Assembly (NCBI GenBank): GCA_000434435.1
Contig: FR895546.1
Span: forward strand, 1-8,667
Source of the DNA: Firmicutes bacterium CAG:475
GTDB lineage: Bacteria; Bacillota; Clostridia; Christensenellales; CAG-917
Length of the DNA: 8,667 nt
Direction: 5' to 3'
The translations under genes were made by a program, and so were the position numbers. Below are positions 1 to 7,642 of this stretch, piece after piece; the stretch's first letter is position 1, and each line of letters starts with the position of its first letter. The notes under the pieces were generated by a model. The model made no database searches and was not told where the DNA came from. It worked only from the letters and a program-made list of their open reading frames with translations.

Positions 1-11
1 GCACGGAGCGG

Positions 12-51
12 AGCGAGGTTTCGCGCTAACCCGCTTGGCGAAATCCTCGCT
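12..51. repeat. Imperfect hairpin; candidate replication origin or packaging signal
   Basis: Arms 12-24 (AGCGAGGTTTCGC) and 38-51 (GCGAAATCCTCGCT) pair over 13 bp with a single bulged T at 44, around a 13-nt loop at 25-37. The hairpin lies just downstream of the rep stop codon in GC-rich DNA, in contrast to the AT-rich right end. On the transcribed strand no run of T follows it, so a rho-independent terminator is unlikely. In filamentous phages the packaging signal and replication origins are hairpins in the intergenic region, and this is the strongest such structure here. The role is inferred; the pairing is seen directly. Confidence 0.6.
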
Positions 52-64
52 TATCCGCCTGGCC
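27..64 (-). repeat. Pair of 14-bp imperfect direct repeats next to the hairpin
   Basis: On the plus strand TAACCCGCTTGGCG (27-40) and TTATCCGCCTGGCC (51-64) match at 10 of 14 positions and start 24 bp apart. The first copy covers the hairpin loop and the start of its right arm; the second lies directly outside the stem. Such an arrangement would suit binding sites for the Rep protein encoded immediately upstream on the minus strand. Chance similarity in a GC-rich stretch is possible. Confidence 0.35.
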
Positions 65-100
65 GTTGCTGGTGTCTTGCCTCGGAATCTTCGGTGGTTT

Positions 101-1147
101 TTAGTTGGAAGTGCGTAGGCGCGATTTTGTCTTTTGGCTTATTACGCCAATCTGTTCGCCTTCGTTGTAACACATAAATTTGTCTTGCAATAACAGTTTC
201 TTTTCTTCAATGCCTATACCGCATAATACATCGTTTTCATCTATATCAGATATTACATACACAGGTAGTTTCCGAGAGTAAACAATCTTTTCATTCGTCT
301 TGCCTATGTACTTCAAAATGTATGCCATTGCGTTGCCCATTTTTACAAGATTATCGTCTATGCGTTCAAAGTCGTTTCGTCCAAAACGAGAGTTAAAGTA
401 TTCACTTTGCAACGTTAACTGCATTTTGTGTGTATTGAGATTAAAATCCTTCTTCTCAATCATATTGCCCGGCATACTGCCTTCAGGTATATAGAATAGT
501 CCGTGAAAGTGCAATCTTTTCGTCTTTGGCGCACGCTCCCACACGCCCATATAACGCCATCCTTTTCGAGATTGCAACAAGCTTAGGATGTTTATCAGTT
601 TCTTCCTAAAAGACATCTCATCGTGCTTGGTATCGTCGTATGTGAACGTCACGAAGTAGTTGAAATCATTAAGGTATGCCTTGCGTATAAAACGTGTTTT
701 TCTCGCTATGAGATTCCTTAATTTTGCATCGAGTTTTGAGTCAACGTAGGCATCTGCGTCTTGCTCTTTCGTAAAAAATGGACGCATACCTTTGCACAAA
801 AAATTGCGCCGTGCTTTCTTGCTCATACCGTCGGATTCGGCATACAGTTTTTCAAATACTTCGCTCCGTTTCACATACTTTTTCTTTGGCTTTGGCGGCT
901 CAACATCAAACGGCATATCATCCGATTCAACCGGTGTCATATCCGCAAAATCCCACTCGTCTTTAATTTCTTGTGACATAATTTCTTGCATTCCTGGTTC
1001 GTCGCTTGATACGCTTATAGTTTGCATATCTTCGGGTACTTCAATAGGTGTTTCGACAACACGCTTACGCTTGCAAGGATTGCTCGTATGCGGTATTGCA
1101 ATGTAGTGACTGCCGTCGCTATAAACCTTTGCTTCTTTATAAAACAT
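101..1147 (-). CDS. HUH-type rolling-circle replication initiation protein (inovirus/microvirus-like Rep)
   Basis: This 348-aa protein should nick one strand at the origin and stay bound to the 5' end through a catalytic tyrosine to start rolling-circle replication. The three family motifs are visible in order: motif I FVTFTYDD (residues 165-172), motif II HFHGL with the metal-binding His213 and His215, and motif III AYILKYIGK (275-283) with Tyr276 and Tyr280 separated by three residues and Lys279/Lys283 alongside. The YxxxKY arrangement resembles microvirus and Firmicutes inovirus Reps. The first 125 or so residues are an extra charged, proline-containing region, with basic KRKR at 26-29 and PKPKKK at 85-90. 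An upstream GTG (1156) and ATG (1153) are in frame, but ATG 1147 lies 8 nt after AGGGGG (1156-1161), so it is preferred. It starts 5 nt after the Zot-like gene, suggesting coupled translation, and is the last gene of the cassette. Confidence 0.9.
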   Translation of the reverse strand: MFYKEAKVYSDGSHYIAIPHTSNPCKRKRVVETPIEVPEDMQTISVSSDEPGMQEIMSQEIKDEWDFADMTPVESDDMPFDVEPPKPKKKYVKRSEVFEKLYAESDGMSKKARRNFLCKGMRPFFTKEQDADAYVDSKLDAKLRNLIARKTRFIRKAYLNDFNYFVTFTYDDTKHDEMSFRKKLINILSLLQSRKGWRYMGVWERAPKTKRLHFHGLFYIPEGSMPGNMIEKKDFNLNTHKMQLTLQSEYFNSRFGRNDFERIDDNLVKMGNAMAYILKYIGKTNEKIVYSRKLPVYVISDIDENDVLCGIGIEEKKLLLQDKFMCYNEGEQIGVISQKTKSRLRTSN

Positions 1148-1152
1148 ATACA

Positions 1153-3267
1153 TCACCCCCTATCACGATAGAGCGCATCTATGAAATAGCTATGCTGCCT
1201 CTTGAGTTCATCCACGCTCGCTTTCTCAGTCTCATAAGTGATATAGTCGTTCAAGCCGACCTTTGCCTTTATCGCCATGTCACTAAAATAATCCGAAAAA
1301 CAGTCTGTCGAGAAACGCTCTTTATAAATCTTGTAGTTCATAAGGTTGTATCGCTCACGATGTTTTTTGCCGTCCATAGTGCCTTGTTCTGTTTGTACGA
1401 ACACGGTTGAATATCCATACTTGTTATAGATTTTCAAGTTGCGTTGATACAGCAAATTCACAAGCCATTTGAGCGTATGCATAAACAACGTGTTGTCGCC
1501 ACGCTTGTAACGGAAATCATAGTACAGTTTTATAAACCACTTGAACGCCTTTTCCGCTATCATTTCTTCAAGCGTATAGAACGGCAAAGCAACGTGTGTT
1601 TCTCCGGTAGAGATAATCGTCACAATATCGGCAAGATCTCGTGCGTCTGCGCCCCAACTTTCAGGGCGTTGCTCGTCGGTGAAAACTTTTATGAACGGGA
1701 AGTTCTCAACTGTTGCCGAGTGCCTACACATTTTGAGCCAATTGTTGAAAAGGTCGTTCTTTTGGTTTGTATCAAACGTGCCTTTCTTGACTTCTTTCAA
1801 TTCAAGATTGTTGCCACGCTCTTTACCTACTTCGGTTATAAGCACAACACCAAACTCGAAACTGCCGTTGTTGATATTGTCCGCAATGACCTTTCGTCCA
1901 AGGCGCAGAGTATCGAAGTCGAGAATGTGCGCATTGTGGCTTAGACTCTTATCCCGCTTTATAAAGAAGTCTGAACTCCATATCGGGAAATTGCCACCGT
2001 CCATAAGCACGCTATCTTCTCTCACGGAATAGTTGGACACGATAAGGCTGGATTCGATGACGTATATAAAGTACAACTTTACATAGTTCGTCAACACGTC
2101 GAAAAGATGATACGTTTTGAGTTCGTCATTATAGGTAAGCCCGTATAGGTCATAGTCGTAACCATACAACTGCCACTTTGCATTATGATGCTTTTCAAAA
2201 CGTTCTCGCTTCAACTTCATCCATTTTTCGATACTTGCAAGGTTATATATGACGTGATGCTCCATACATTTGCGCACTTCCATTTCAAGCGCAATCCACG
2301 GGAAAGAGGGGAAACGCATATCGTTTTTCTGCAAGAGTTCAAGCGCTTTCTGCCTGAACATAACGTCTTGCGAAAGTGCCATATCCGTAATGATTGTGGT
2401 CTTGCGTTTGCCCATACTTCCGCAGGTCATAGACACTATCGGAAGGGCGTTTATGAAACCGCAATTTTGAGCCTCTTTATGACGTAAAATATCCACTGCG
2501 ATTTTGCGTCTGATATACTCAAAAATAAGCCACGCAACAGGCAGTAAACTCCACCACGGAAAGTGCTTGAAAATGACTTGCAAATCTATGACGAGTTTCC
2601 TTGCAATCGTGTATATCGAAACGAAGTCAAACGACACCGAGAAATACAAAAAGTATGCAAAGAACGATATGACGATACTCGTCAAATTCAGGCTACAAAA
2701 CCATATAATCGCCCACACAATCGGTATCCATTTTTGACAGTTCAAAAACGCGAAATATCCGATGATAAATTGCTTTGTCGGACGCGTTATTTTTCGTGAT
2801 AAAGTTTTATGAATTTGAAGTGGTTTTGTGTCCTTGTTATGCTTTGTGTTAGGGGTTGAATACAACTTCTTTATAACAAAGAAAAACACAAAAACAAAGG
2901 GCAAAATTATCACGAGAATTTGTGCCGCGACGCCCAGTTTTTCGCTTACGGTTTTACCGTATAATATGAAGTTGTCAAGGTTCGCAAACAATCTCCAAAA
3001 CTCAACGAATTTGACTTTGAAATCGCCAAAGTCAGATGGAAGTACAGACTCCCATTTTATAGCGTTTGAGCCGTCGAGAATGCTCGGGTTTAATTCTGCA
3101 TCTATACCGAATAGTTTGCAGAAGTAATATTTTATCGAGTGCATTAAGTCGGTTAAACTCTCGAATATGCGAATATAGGACGTTTTGAACACAAGCGCAG
3201 CGAGCAGAATAAAAGCTATTGTAACAAGCACGCTTATCACTATGTATGCTATGTTTTTCTTGCTCAT
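1153..3267 (-). CDS. Zot-like (pI-type) filamentous phage assembly ATPase with multi-pass N-terminus
   Basis: This 704-aa membrane protein is the probable inner-membrane motor of virion assembly and export. Hydrophobic segments lie near residues 5-27, 113-134, 166-190, 193-212 and 234-252, followed by a cytoplasmic P-loop domain. The Walker A-like motif is GSMGKRKT (283-290) and the Walker B-like strand is VVLITEV (473-479). A CRHS element at 514-517 and a later DEQRPESWGADARDLADIV stretch (531-549) match the conserved course of Zot/pI ATPase domains, where an RH pair is followed by a Q-x-P and an R-x-L. The classical Ff pI has its membrane segment after the ATPase domain; here the membrane region comes first. 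Arg288 replaces the invariant second Gly of Walker A (codon CGC at 2404-2406). The start follows AGGAGG by 6 nt and overlaps the preceding gene as ATGA. The assignment to the Zot superfamily rests on motif order and context, not on a search. Confidence 0.82.
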   Translation of the reverse strand: MSKKNIAYIVISVLVTIAFILLAALVFKTSYIRIFESLTDLMHSIKYYFCKLFGIDAELNPSILDGSNAIKWESVLPSDFGDFKVKFVEFWRLFANLDNFILYGKTVSEKLGVAAQILVIILPFVFVFFFVIKKLYSTPNTKHNKDTKPLQIHKTLSRKITRPTKQFIIGYFAFLNCQKWIPIVWAIIWFCSLNLTSIVISFFAYFLYFSVSFDFVSIYTIARKLVIDLQVIFKHFPWWSLLPVAWLIFEYIRRKIAVDILRHKEAQNCGFINALPIVSMTCGSMGKRKTTIITDMALSQDVMFRQKALELLQKNDMRFPSFPWIALEMEVRKCMEHHVIYNLASIEKWMKLKRERFEKHHNAKWQLYGYDYDLYGLTYNDELKTYHLFDVLTNYVKLYFIYVIESSLIVSNYSVREDSVLMDGGNFPIWSSDFFIKRDKSLSHNAHILDFDTLRLGRKVIADNINNGSFEFGVVLITEVGKERGNNLELKEVKKGTFDTNQKNDLFNNWLKMCRHSATVENFPFIKVFTDEQRPESWGADARDLADIVTIISTGETHVALPFYTLEEMIAEKAFKWFIKLYYDFRYKRGDNTLFMHTLKWLVNLLYQRNLKIYNKYGYSTVFVQTEQGTMDGKKHRERYNLMNYKIYKERFSTDCFSDYFSDMAIKAKVGLNDYITYETEKASVDELKRQHSYFIDALYRDRG

Positions 3268-3422
3268 AAGCCGCCTCCTATATTGGTTGCTACATTGAGT
3301 ATTCTTGCCTCGTTATCGGTCGTAATAGAAGGCAATCGGCTACCTGTAAATATCAAGTAGCCGGCTGCAAATACAACCATAATAATGAGCAGAATACATA
3401 CGATTCTTTTCACTGTTTTCAT
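3264..3422 (-). CDS. 52-aa single-pass membrane peptide, candidate minor or major coat protein
   Basis: This short protein has a basic N-terminus (MKTVKR), one hydrophobic segment at about residues 7-26 (IVCILLIIMVVFAAGYLIF) and a 25-residue polar tail ending in GGGL. Its ATG at 3422 follows GGAG by about 6 nt; an in-frame ATG at 3452 lies within the preceding gene and lacks that site. It starts 8 nt after the Ig-like 143-aa gene and overlaps the Zot-like gene by ATGA, so the two are likely co-translated. Small single-pass proteins beside the assembly ATPase are typical of filamentous phage coat proteins (pVI, pVII, pIX or pVIII types). It lacks the usual pVIII layout of cleavable leader, acidic segment, membrane helix and basic C-terminus, so its exact role is open. 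Confidence 0.7.
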   Translation of the reverse strand: MKTVKRIVCILLIIMVVFAAGYLIFTGSRLPSITTDNEARILNVATNIGGGL

Positions 3423-3430
3423 TGTATCTC

Positions 3431-3862
3431 CTATCCAAGTTTTATGCTGCAAGTCGCACTACAGTCGGGGTTGTCCTTACTTGTTGCCGTAAGCGTCAAA
3501 TACACGGTGTATGTGATACCAACTTTGTGATATTTCAGCACCGTAATTTTGCACTCCGCGCCATCGATCTCAAGGCTCAAATAATCGTATGGATCTTTAT
3601 CTTTTATGACCGAATACGTGATACTCGAAGTCTTGCTTTTATCCCAAGTCAGCGACCATTCAAACGTCTGCGGAACACCGTCCGGATGAGCGGTTGCCAC
3701 CACCGTTTTAGAGTCACCGACAGCCCTTGTTTGATTGCTTTCCGCAAAGGCAATATCATACGATTTTATAGGCTCGAAACAAAGCGAAATCATAAGGCAA
3801 ATCAGGCACAAAATCAGCATATAAATTTCGGCTTTGAGTAGCATCGTTTTTTCTTGTTTCAT
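3431..3862 (-). CDS. Secreted 143-aa protein with an Ig-like (Big-type) domain
   Basis: An N-terminal hydrophobic segment at residues 13-29 ends in a plausible signal-peptidase site, AFA-ES (40/41). An alternative reading is a membrane anchor. The rest, about residues 50-143, is a beta-rich domain with the landmarks ATAHPDG, FEWSLTW (67-73), CKITV (104-108) and a final CSATCSIKL stretch. This resembles the Big_2-like domain of the 360-aa protein encoded upstream, where an AT-x-x-P segment is followed by VDWSVAW and a Cys-containing strand. Four cysteines in the mature part could form disulfides. The ATG overlaps the stop of the 673-aa gene as ATGA, which explains a weak ribosome binding site (AAGGCGGTG about 8 nt upstream) through translational coupling. 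The probable location is outside the membrane, as a virion or cell-surface component. The function is unknown. Confidence 0.75.
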   Translation of the reverse strand: MKQEKTMLLKAEIYMLILCLICLMISLCFEPIKSYDIAFAESNQTRAVGDSKTVVATAHPDGVPQTFEWSLTWDKSKTSSITYSVIKDKDPYDYLSLEIDGAECKITVLKYHKVGITYTVYLTLTATSKDNPDCSATCSIKLG

Positions 3863-5880
3863 ACGCTATCACCGCCTTGTGATTTGTCTTTTGCTTTACG
3901 CTTTTCATTGACGGACTTTATCGCCTTGAACGGAGCGCAAATAACAAGCCAAATTCCTTTGAAGATATACGGCAGTATCGGTGCAAGAAATATTAGGCAA
4001 ATGATGAGAATGATAACCGCAATGATTATCTTCCACCATTCCAACTTCTGTGCAGGTGCCGTAAATCCGTTTATAACGTCGGTAGGACTGGACACAACGG
4101 GAATGACGTGATATACGCCGTCCTTGTTGAAAGTCAGTTCTATGATGTCAAAGTCAAGGAATATAGTTTCGCTTGCAATATAAGTGTCTGCCTCGTCCTC
4201 GGGAACATAATTGCCTTCGTTGTCACTTCGTCCGCACGCTTGAGAGAAGTAGTCCGTGTTTGCAAATCTGAACAATACCATTCGTCTGTTGAGCGCACTT
4301 TCTTTTGCATAGAAGGCTCTCAAACTTGCAACGTCGTTCTTATTCACGAGCAATCTTTGAGATACGCCGTAGTCATCGGCAATCAAGTCATCCGCTTTCA
4401 CTTCATAGATAGGCGAGATGTCTTTATAATCACCGCTTGTCTGAGGCCATGAAAAACCATAGTCCCAGAGTTTGTCCCACCACGAGTGATTGGAGTCGTA
4501 GCTCATAAGATTAAAGGTGTCGGCAAGGTCAATGGTTTTGTCGTTGTGTCCCATTTGCCTGCCTTCGTCAACGAAAGATTCAAACAAGTCCTTGCTTATC
4601 TCACGTCCGTTGCAGTCTATGTATCCGTTTCCTAATTCGTTGGAATATCCATAAATATATTCGGCAACTCTGTTGGCTGCAACGTCGCCCGCAACTGGTT
4701 TCGAAAAAAGAAAGTCAAAGACTTCATCCAAACCGACGTATGGTGAATAGAAAACCATTGGCATCATATCCGACTGACTGTTTGCCTTGCTCACTTTCGT
4801 AGAATTGAAAACTGCGCCGCCGGTTGTCTCTTCATAATTGGTACGCTCGTTGAAACACCAATCATATTCAATCGATGTATATCCATGAAATTGATTTGAT
4901 GTTTGCTCAACCTTATAACCCGTGAAGAGCCTATATGGAATTTGTGGATTGTTTTGATCTTTCTCGGTTTTAAGTTTTGAGCCTGCAAGCATCTTTTGAT
5001 AGAACGCCTCGTTGGAAGTGATAGCGGCAAGTTTGGTTTTATACTCCCACCATTCCGCGCGTATCTTTTGCAACTTTCCGTACTCTTGATAGATTCGCTC
5101 CGGGATAGAAAAATACACCGAGTTGACTTCGTTGTAATGGTCTTTACCTTTGCTTGAAACGTTGGTCCTGAACGATGTGTGATGCACTTCGAGTGTCAAA
5201 GTTTCAAGGTCTTGCACAACGCAATTCAACGTAGATTTTGCATTGGCGTCAGGGCCGTATCCTTCCGAATATCCCGTGAAAGTGTACGTTCCGCCGATAC
5301 CGTATTCGGTAGCATTTTTATCTCCGTAAGTTACGAGTTCTATGCCCGAAATATCGTATCTGCGCTCGTTGGTATTCACACGTTCCGCAAAAGTCTTTTC
5401 GGCTATTTTTCTATCTACGATTTTGTATTTGTAAAACAGATTTTTATAGTCGTTTGATGACTTACTGCAGAACTGCAAATTAAACTTTTCATACCTTGTA
5501 GGTGTGCCGTTTTTGTCGTAACTTACAGCCATTTGGATTTTATTCTGTTTGCTGTTTGTTGACAAATTCAAGGCTTGTGGGTTATAAATCAGCAGATAAA
5601 GTCCGTAATTTGCTCGCATATTGGATTTGAACGAGTAGCAATACTCTATAAAACTCACAATGCGCAGCGTCCCGTTTTCGTTGTACGGATAGTCTTTCAA
5701 ATCGAAAGGCTTTCCGTCTATGGTAGACGACAAAAGGTCATCCAAAACGTTCGTGGTGTCAAACGAATTTTCACTTGACGCATACGCAATTTGCGGTGTC
5801 CCTTGCATCATCAAAAGGATGGTGCAAAGGACCAAAAGTATTGCCATAACCAAACGGCTATTTTGCTTTGATTGTGCCAT
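3859..5880 (-). CDS. Large secreted protein with C-terminal membrane anchor; candidate pIII-like adsorption protein
   Basis: I do not recognise a named family with certainty. The 673-aa product has a clear signal peptide: a polar N-terminus MAQSKQNSRL, a hydrophobic core at residues 11-26 and a likely cleavage near IAYA-SS (34/35). A very long extracellular part rich in Tyr, Asn and Trp follows, then a hydrophobic anchor at about 616-638, a second short hydrophobic stretch (641-650) and a basic cytoplasmic tail. Secretion signal, long ectodomain and C-terminal anchor are the architecture of filamentous phage pIII, and the position before the assembly ATPase gene fits the pIII slot. ATG 5880 is chosen because GAGG (5890-5893) lies 9 nt upstream and it starts a good signal peptide; the in-frame ATG at 5934 has no such support. 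The gene overlaps the 207-aa gene by 23 nt. A role in adsorption is inferred from architecture and position only. Confidence 0.75.
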   Translation of the reverse strand: MAQSKQNSRLVMAILLVLCTILLMMQGTPQIAYASSENSFDTTNVLDDLLSSTIDGKPFDLKDYPYNENGTLRIVSFIEYCYSFKSNMRANYGLYLLIYNPQALNLSTNSKQNKIQMAVSYDKNGTPTRYEKFNLQFCSKSSNDYKNLFYKYKIVDRKIAEKTFAERVNTNERRYDISGIELVTYGDKNATEYGIGGTYTFTGYSEGYGPDANAKSTLNCVVQDLETLTLEVHHTSFRTNVSSKGKDHYNEVNSVYFSIPERIYQEYGKLQKIRAEWWEYKTKLAAITSNEAFYQKMLAGSKLKTEKDQNNPQIPYRLFTGYKVEQTSNQFHGYTSIEYDWCFNERTNYEETTGGAVFNSTKVSKANSQSDMMPMVFYSPYVGLDEVFDFLFSKPVAGDVAANRVAEYIYGYSNELGNGYIDCNGREISKDLFESFVDEGRQMGHNDKTIDLADTFNLMSYDSNHSWWDKLWDYGFSWPQTSGDYKDISPIYEVKADDLIADDYGVSQRLLVNKNDVASLRAFYAKESALNRRMVLFRFANTDYFSQACGRSDNEGNYVPEDEADTYIASETIFLDFDIIELTFNKDGVYHVIPVVSSPTDVINGFTAPAQKLEWWKIIIAVIILIICLIFLAPILPYIFKGIWLVICAPFKAIKSVNEKRKAKDKSQGGDSV

Positions 5881-6481
5881 CCGGCTGTACCTCGAATACG
5901 AGTTGTTCTTGCAGTGTGACACCTTCCACCGCAACGTAATTATGGAAACTGATTTTAATCACCGCTTCGCCGTTGTACGAGTAAACAAGCAATGTGAAGT
6001 TGTCTACGGAATTGTCCACGTCGCCCGGATTGAAAGACACTTCTTTTTCGGGATAAAGTCTTTGCAAAATACTTTGCATTGTATAGTTACCGCTCACAAC
6101 GAAATCGTTTTCGTTTTGGGTAATGTCAAAGCCTTTTGTGAGATCTTCCTCCGCGCCGAAACTGTATATCTCTCCGTCCACCGTGAAGTCAAAATCATTG
6201 TCGTGCGACACATTTGGAACAATCTTTAAGGTATAACCGCTTATATCTTTATTGACTGCTCCGAAAGTGTATTTGACAACGAATTTGTTTTCCGCATCTT
6301 GTTTCATTATGTAGTTGTCATAGTCCGAGAGCATTCGATTTCCATCGCTTTCAACATAAAAAGTTTTGAAATCAGATGTAAAACCATTAGTGAAGAAAGC
6401 AATAGAACCGACGGCAAGCACCAAGAGCAATGCACATACGATTACGGCAATCGTCTTGCCAACATTCATTTGCTTTTTCAT
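5858..6481 (-). CDS. Membrane-anchored 207-aa protein of unknown function
   Basis: The protein has a basic N-terminus (MKKQMNVGK), one hydrophobic segment at about residues 10-31 without an obvious cleavage site, and a 175-residue outer domain that alternates short hydrophobic strands with Asp/Asn-rich turns (for example KFVVKYTFG at 66-74 and FTLLVYSYNG at 162-171). It looks all-beta and has no cysteine outside the membrane segment. The RBS is GAGGTGG directly upstream of the ATG at 6481. It sits 13 nt after the Ig-like 360-aa gene and overlaps the 673-aa gene, so the three are probably made together as one surface or virion module. No enzymatic motif is visible. It could be a minor virion protein or an assembly accessory; I cannot name it. 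Confidence 0.8.
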   Translation of the reverse strand: MKKQMNVGKTIAVIVCALLLVLAVGSIAFFTNGFTSDFKTFYVESDGNRMLSDYDNYIMKQDAENKFVVKYTFGAVNKDISGYTLKIVPNVSHDNDFDFTVDGEIYSFGAEEDLTKGFDITQNENDFVVSGNYTMQSILQRLYPEKEVSFNPGDVDNSVDNFTLLVYSYNGEAVIKISFHNYVAVEGVTLQEQLVFEVQPDGTIKAK

Positions 6482-6494
6482 GCTCCACCTCTAA

Positions 6495-7577
6495 TTAAAA
6501 CGAAAGCGTTGAATTGGAAAGCGATACGCTTTGCACGCCGGATACCGTACGAATGCTGATGGTGGTGCTGATACCTGTTTTCACTTCAGTGACCGTGATA
6601 GTGACATACGGAAGTTTGCCGTCCACATAACTGTCAAAGGACTCAACAACTTTGCGAGTAGGATCCGCCGAAATGCCGCTGTAAGAAGAAGGCATACTTT
6701 CACCGATAACTTGCAACTTGCCGTTCTCGATTGAGAACTGGTTTACGCTCACATATCCACCCGGTTTTTGGAACGAAGTCCAAATATATCCTGCCGATTC
6801 AAATACGTCTTGAACAACATAATTAACCGTGGCATACTCTGTGCTCTGAAGTGTTCCCGATTTGTATATCTCCTTCTTAACCCTGATTGCGCCATAAGCA
6901 ACAGCGGAGATTCTGTATTCGGGAGTGAACGTACTGCCCACAAGTCCAAACTCGTTGTCAAGAGAAATGTCAAAGTTGTAGGTTTTGGAACTTTGAATTT
7001 CCACGATTTTTGCGTTGTTCCAATTGCTATCGGTGATGGTTTTTGCTCCGGTAGGCGTAACTGTAATAGAAGTGGGCGCACCAACGTACAAAACTTGACA
7101 TTTCGCAGAGAATCCGCCTTCTCTCGTGGTAACCGTGACAATGATTTCATCGTCACCGAACGCTTTCTTACATGTTACGGTCGCGATATTGCTACCGTCG
7201 CTTTTCGGAGTTACGGTAACATAGTCAGTGACGTTTTCACTTCCGTGTTGTTTTGTAACGCCCCAAGCAACACTCCAATCCACGAGTTTGTTAGTTGCCT
7301 CGACGGGAAGTACTGTTGCAGTAAGGGTTACGGATGCCGTATGACCGGAATCTGCCGCAGTCGTTGCGTCTGCCGAGAATGCAAGTACGGAAGGCATCTC
7401 ATATATTTGACCTTCAAACATATCCTTGCCGTCTCCCGATGCAATAGGCGTGTCGGTGTTGTTTTGTTTCATCTGCTGAATTACAAGCCCCAGCGCTGCG
7501 CCGACGCCTGCAAAAAGGACTATGATTGCCAAAAAAGTTGCAATCCATTTGATACTGTTTTTCTTTTCTTGATTCAT
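6495..7577 (-). CDS. Membrane-anchored surface protein with Big-type Ig-like domains (360 aa)
   Basis: The N-terminus is basic (MNQEKKNSIK) and followed by one membrane segment at about residues 11-34, with the rest outside. A Big_2-like Ig domain spans about 78-164: ATVLPVEATN, VDWSVAW (99-105), YVTVTP, ATVTC (Cys136) and a closing strand with Cys160 before VLYVGAP. The two cysteines may form a disulfide. A second beta-rich region runs over about 165-345, and the last residues (VSGVQSVSLSNSTLSF) look like the opening strand of a further Big-type repeat that stops short. The start at 7577 follows GGAGG with 6 nt spacing; the longer in-frame start at 7703 would overlap the previous gene and lacks a signal. 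A weak hairpin lies just upstream. Big domains usually mediate binding to other surfaces. A role in virion structure or host attachment is inferred. Confidence 0.82.
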   Translation of the reverse strand: MNQEKKNSIKWIATFLAIIVLFAGVGAALGLVIQQMKQNNTDTPIASGDGKDMFEGQIYEMPSVLAFSADATTAADSGHTASVTLTATVLPVEATNKLVDWSVAWGVTKQHGSENVTDYVTVTPKSDGSNIATVTCKKAFGDDEIIVTVTTREGGFSAKCQVLYVGAPTSITVTPTGAKTITDSNWNNAKIVEIQSSKTYNFDISLDNEFGLVGSTFTPEYRISAVAYGAIRVKKEIYKSGTLQSTEYATVNYVVQDVFESAGYIWTSFQKPGGYVSVNQFSIENGKLQVIGESMPSSYSGISADPTRKVVESFDSYVDGKLPYVTITVTEVKTGISTTISIRTVSGVQSVSLSNSTLSF

Positions 7578-7603
7578 ATAAATCCTCCATGTTTTTCGAA
7601 AGA

Positions 7604-7629
7604 AATACGGCTGTATTTCAAGCCGTATT
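7604..7629 (-). terminator. 8-bp hairpin between early and structural genes; possible attenuator
   Basis: AATACGGC (7604-7611) and GCCGTATT (7622-7629) form a perfect 8-bp stem with a 10-nt loop inside the 65-bp gap, the longest within the cassette. On the transcribed strand it is followed by TTCTTTCG rather than a solid U tract, so it is at best a partial terminator or an RNA processing or stability element. It would lower expression of the downstream structural genes relative to the 113-aa gene, as the central terminator of Ff phages does elsewhere in their map. Confidence 0.5.
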
Positions 7630-7642
7630 CCGTGACGCTTAT

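Noticed and set aside
12..51. Hairpin as a rho-independent terminator of the cassette
   Set aside because: No T tract follows the stem on the transcribed strand within the visible sequence.
1444..1944. 166-codon open frame on the plus strand
   Set aside because: Antisense to the Zot-like ATPase domain; no ribosome binding site or recognisable features.
5720..6229. 169-codon open frame on the plus strand
   Set aside because: Antisense to the 207-aa and 673-aa genes, both of which have signal or anchor sequences and good starts.
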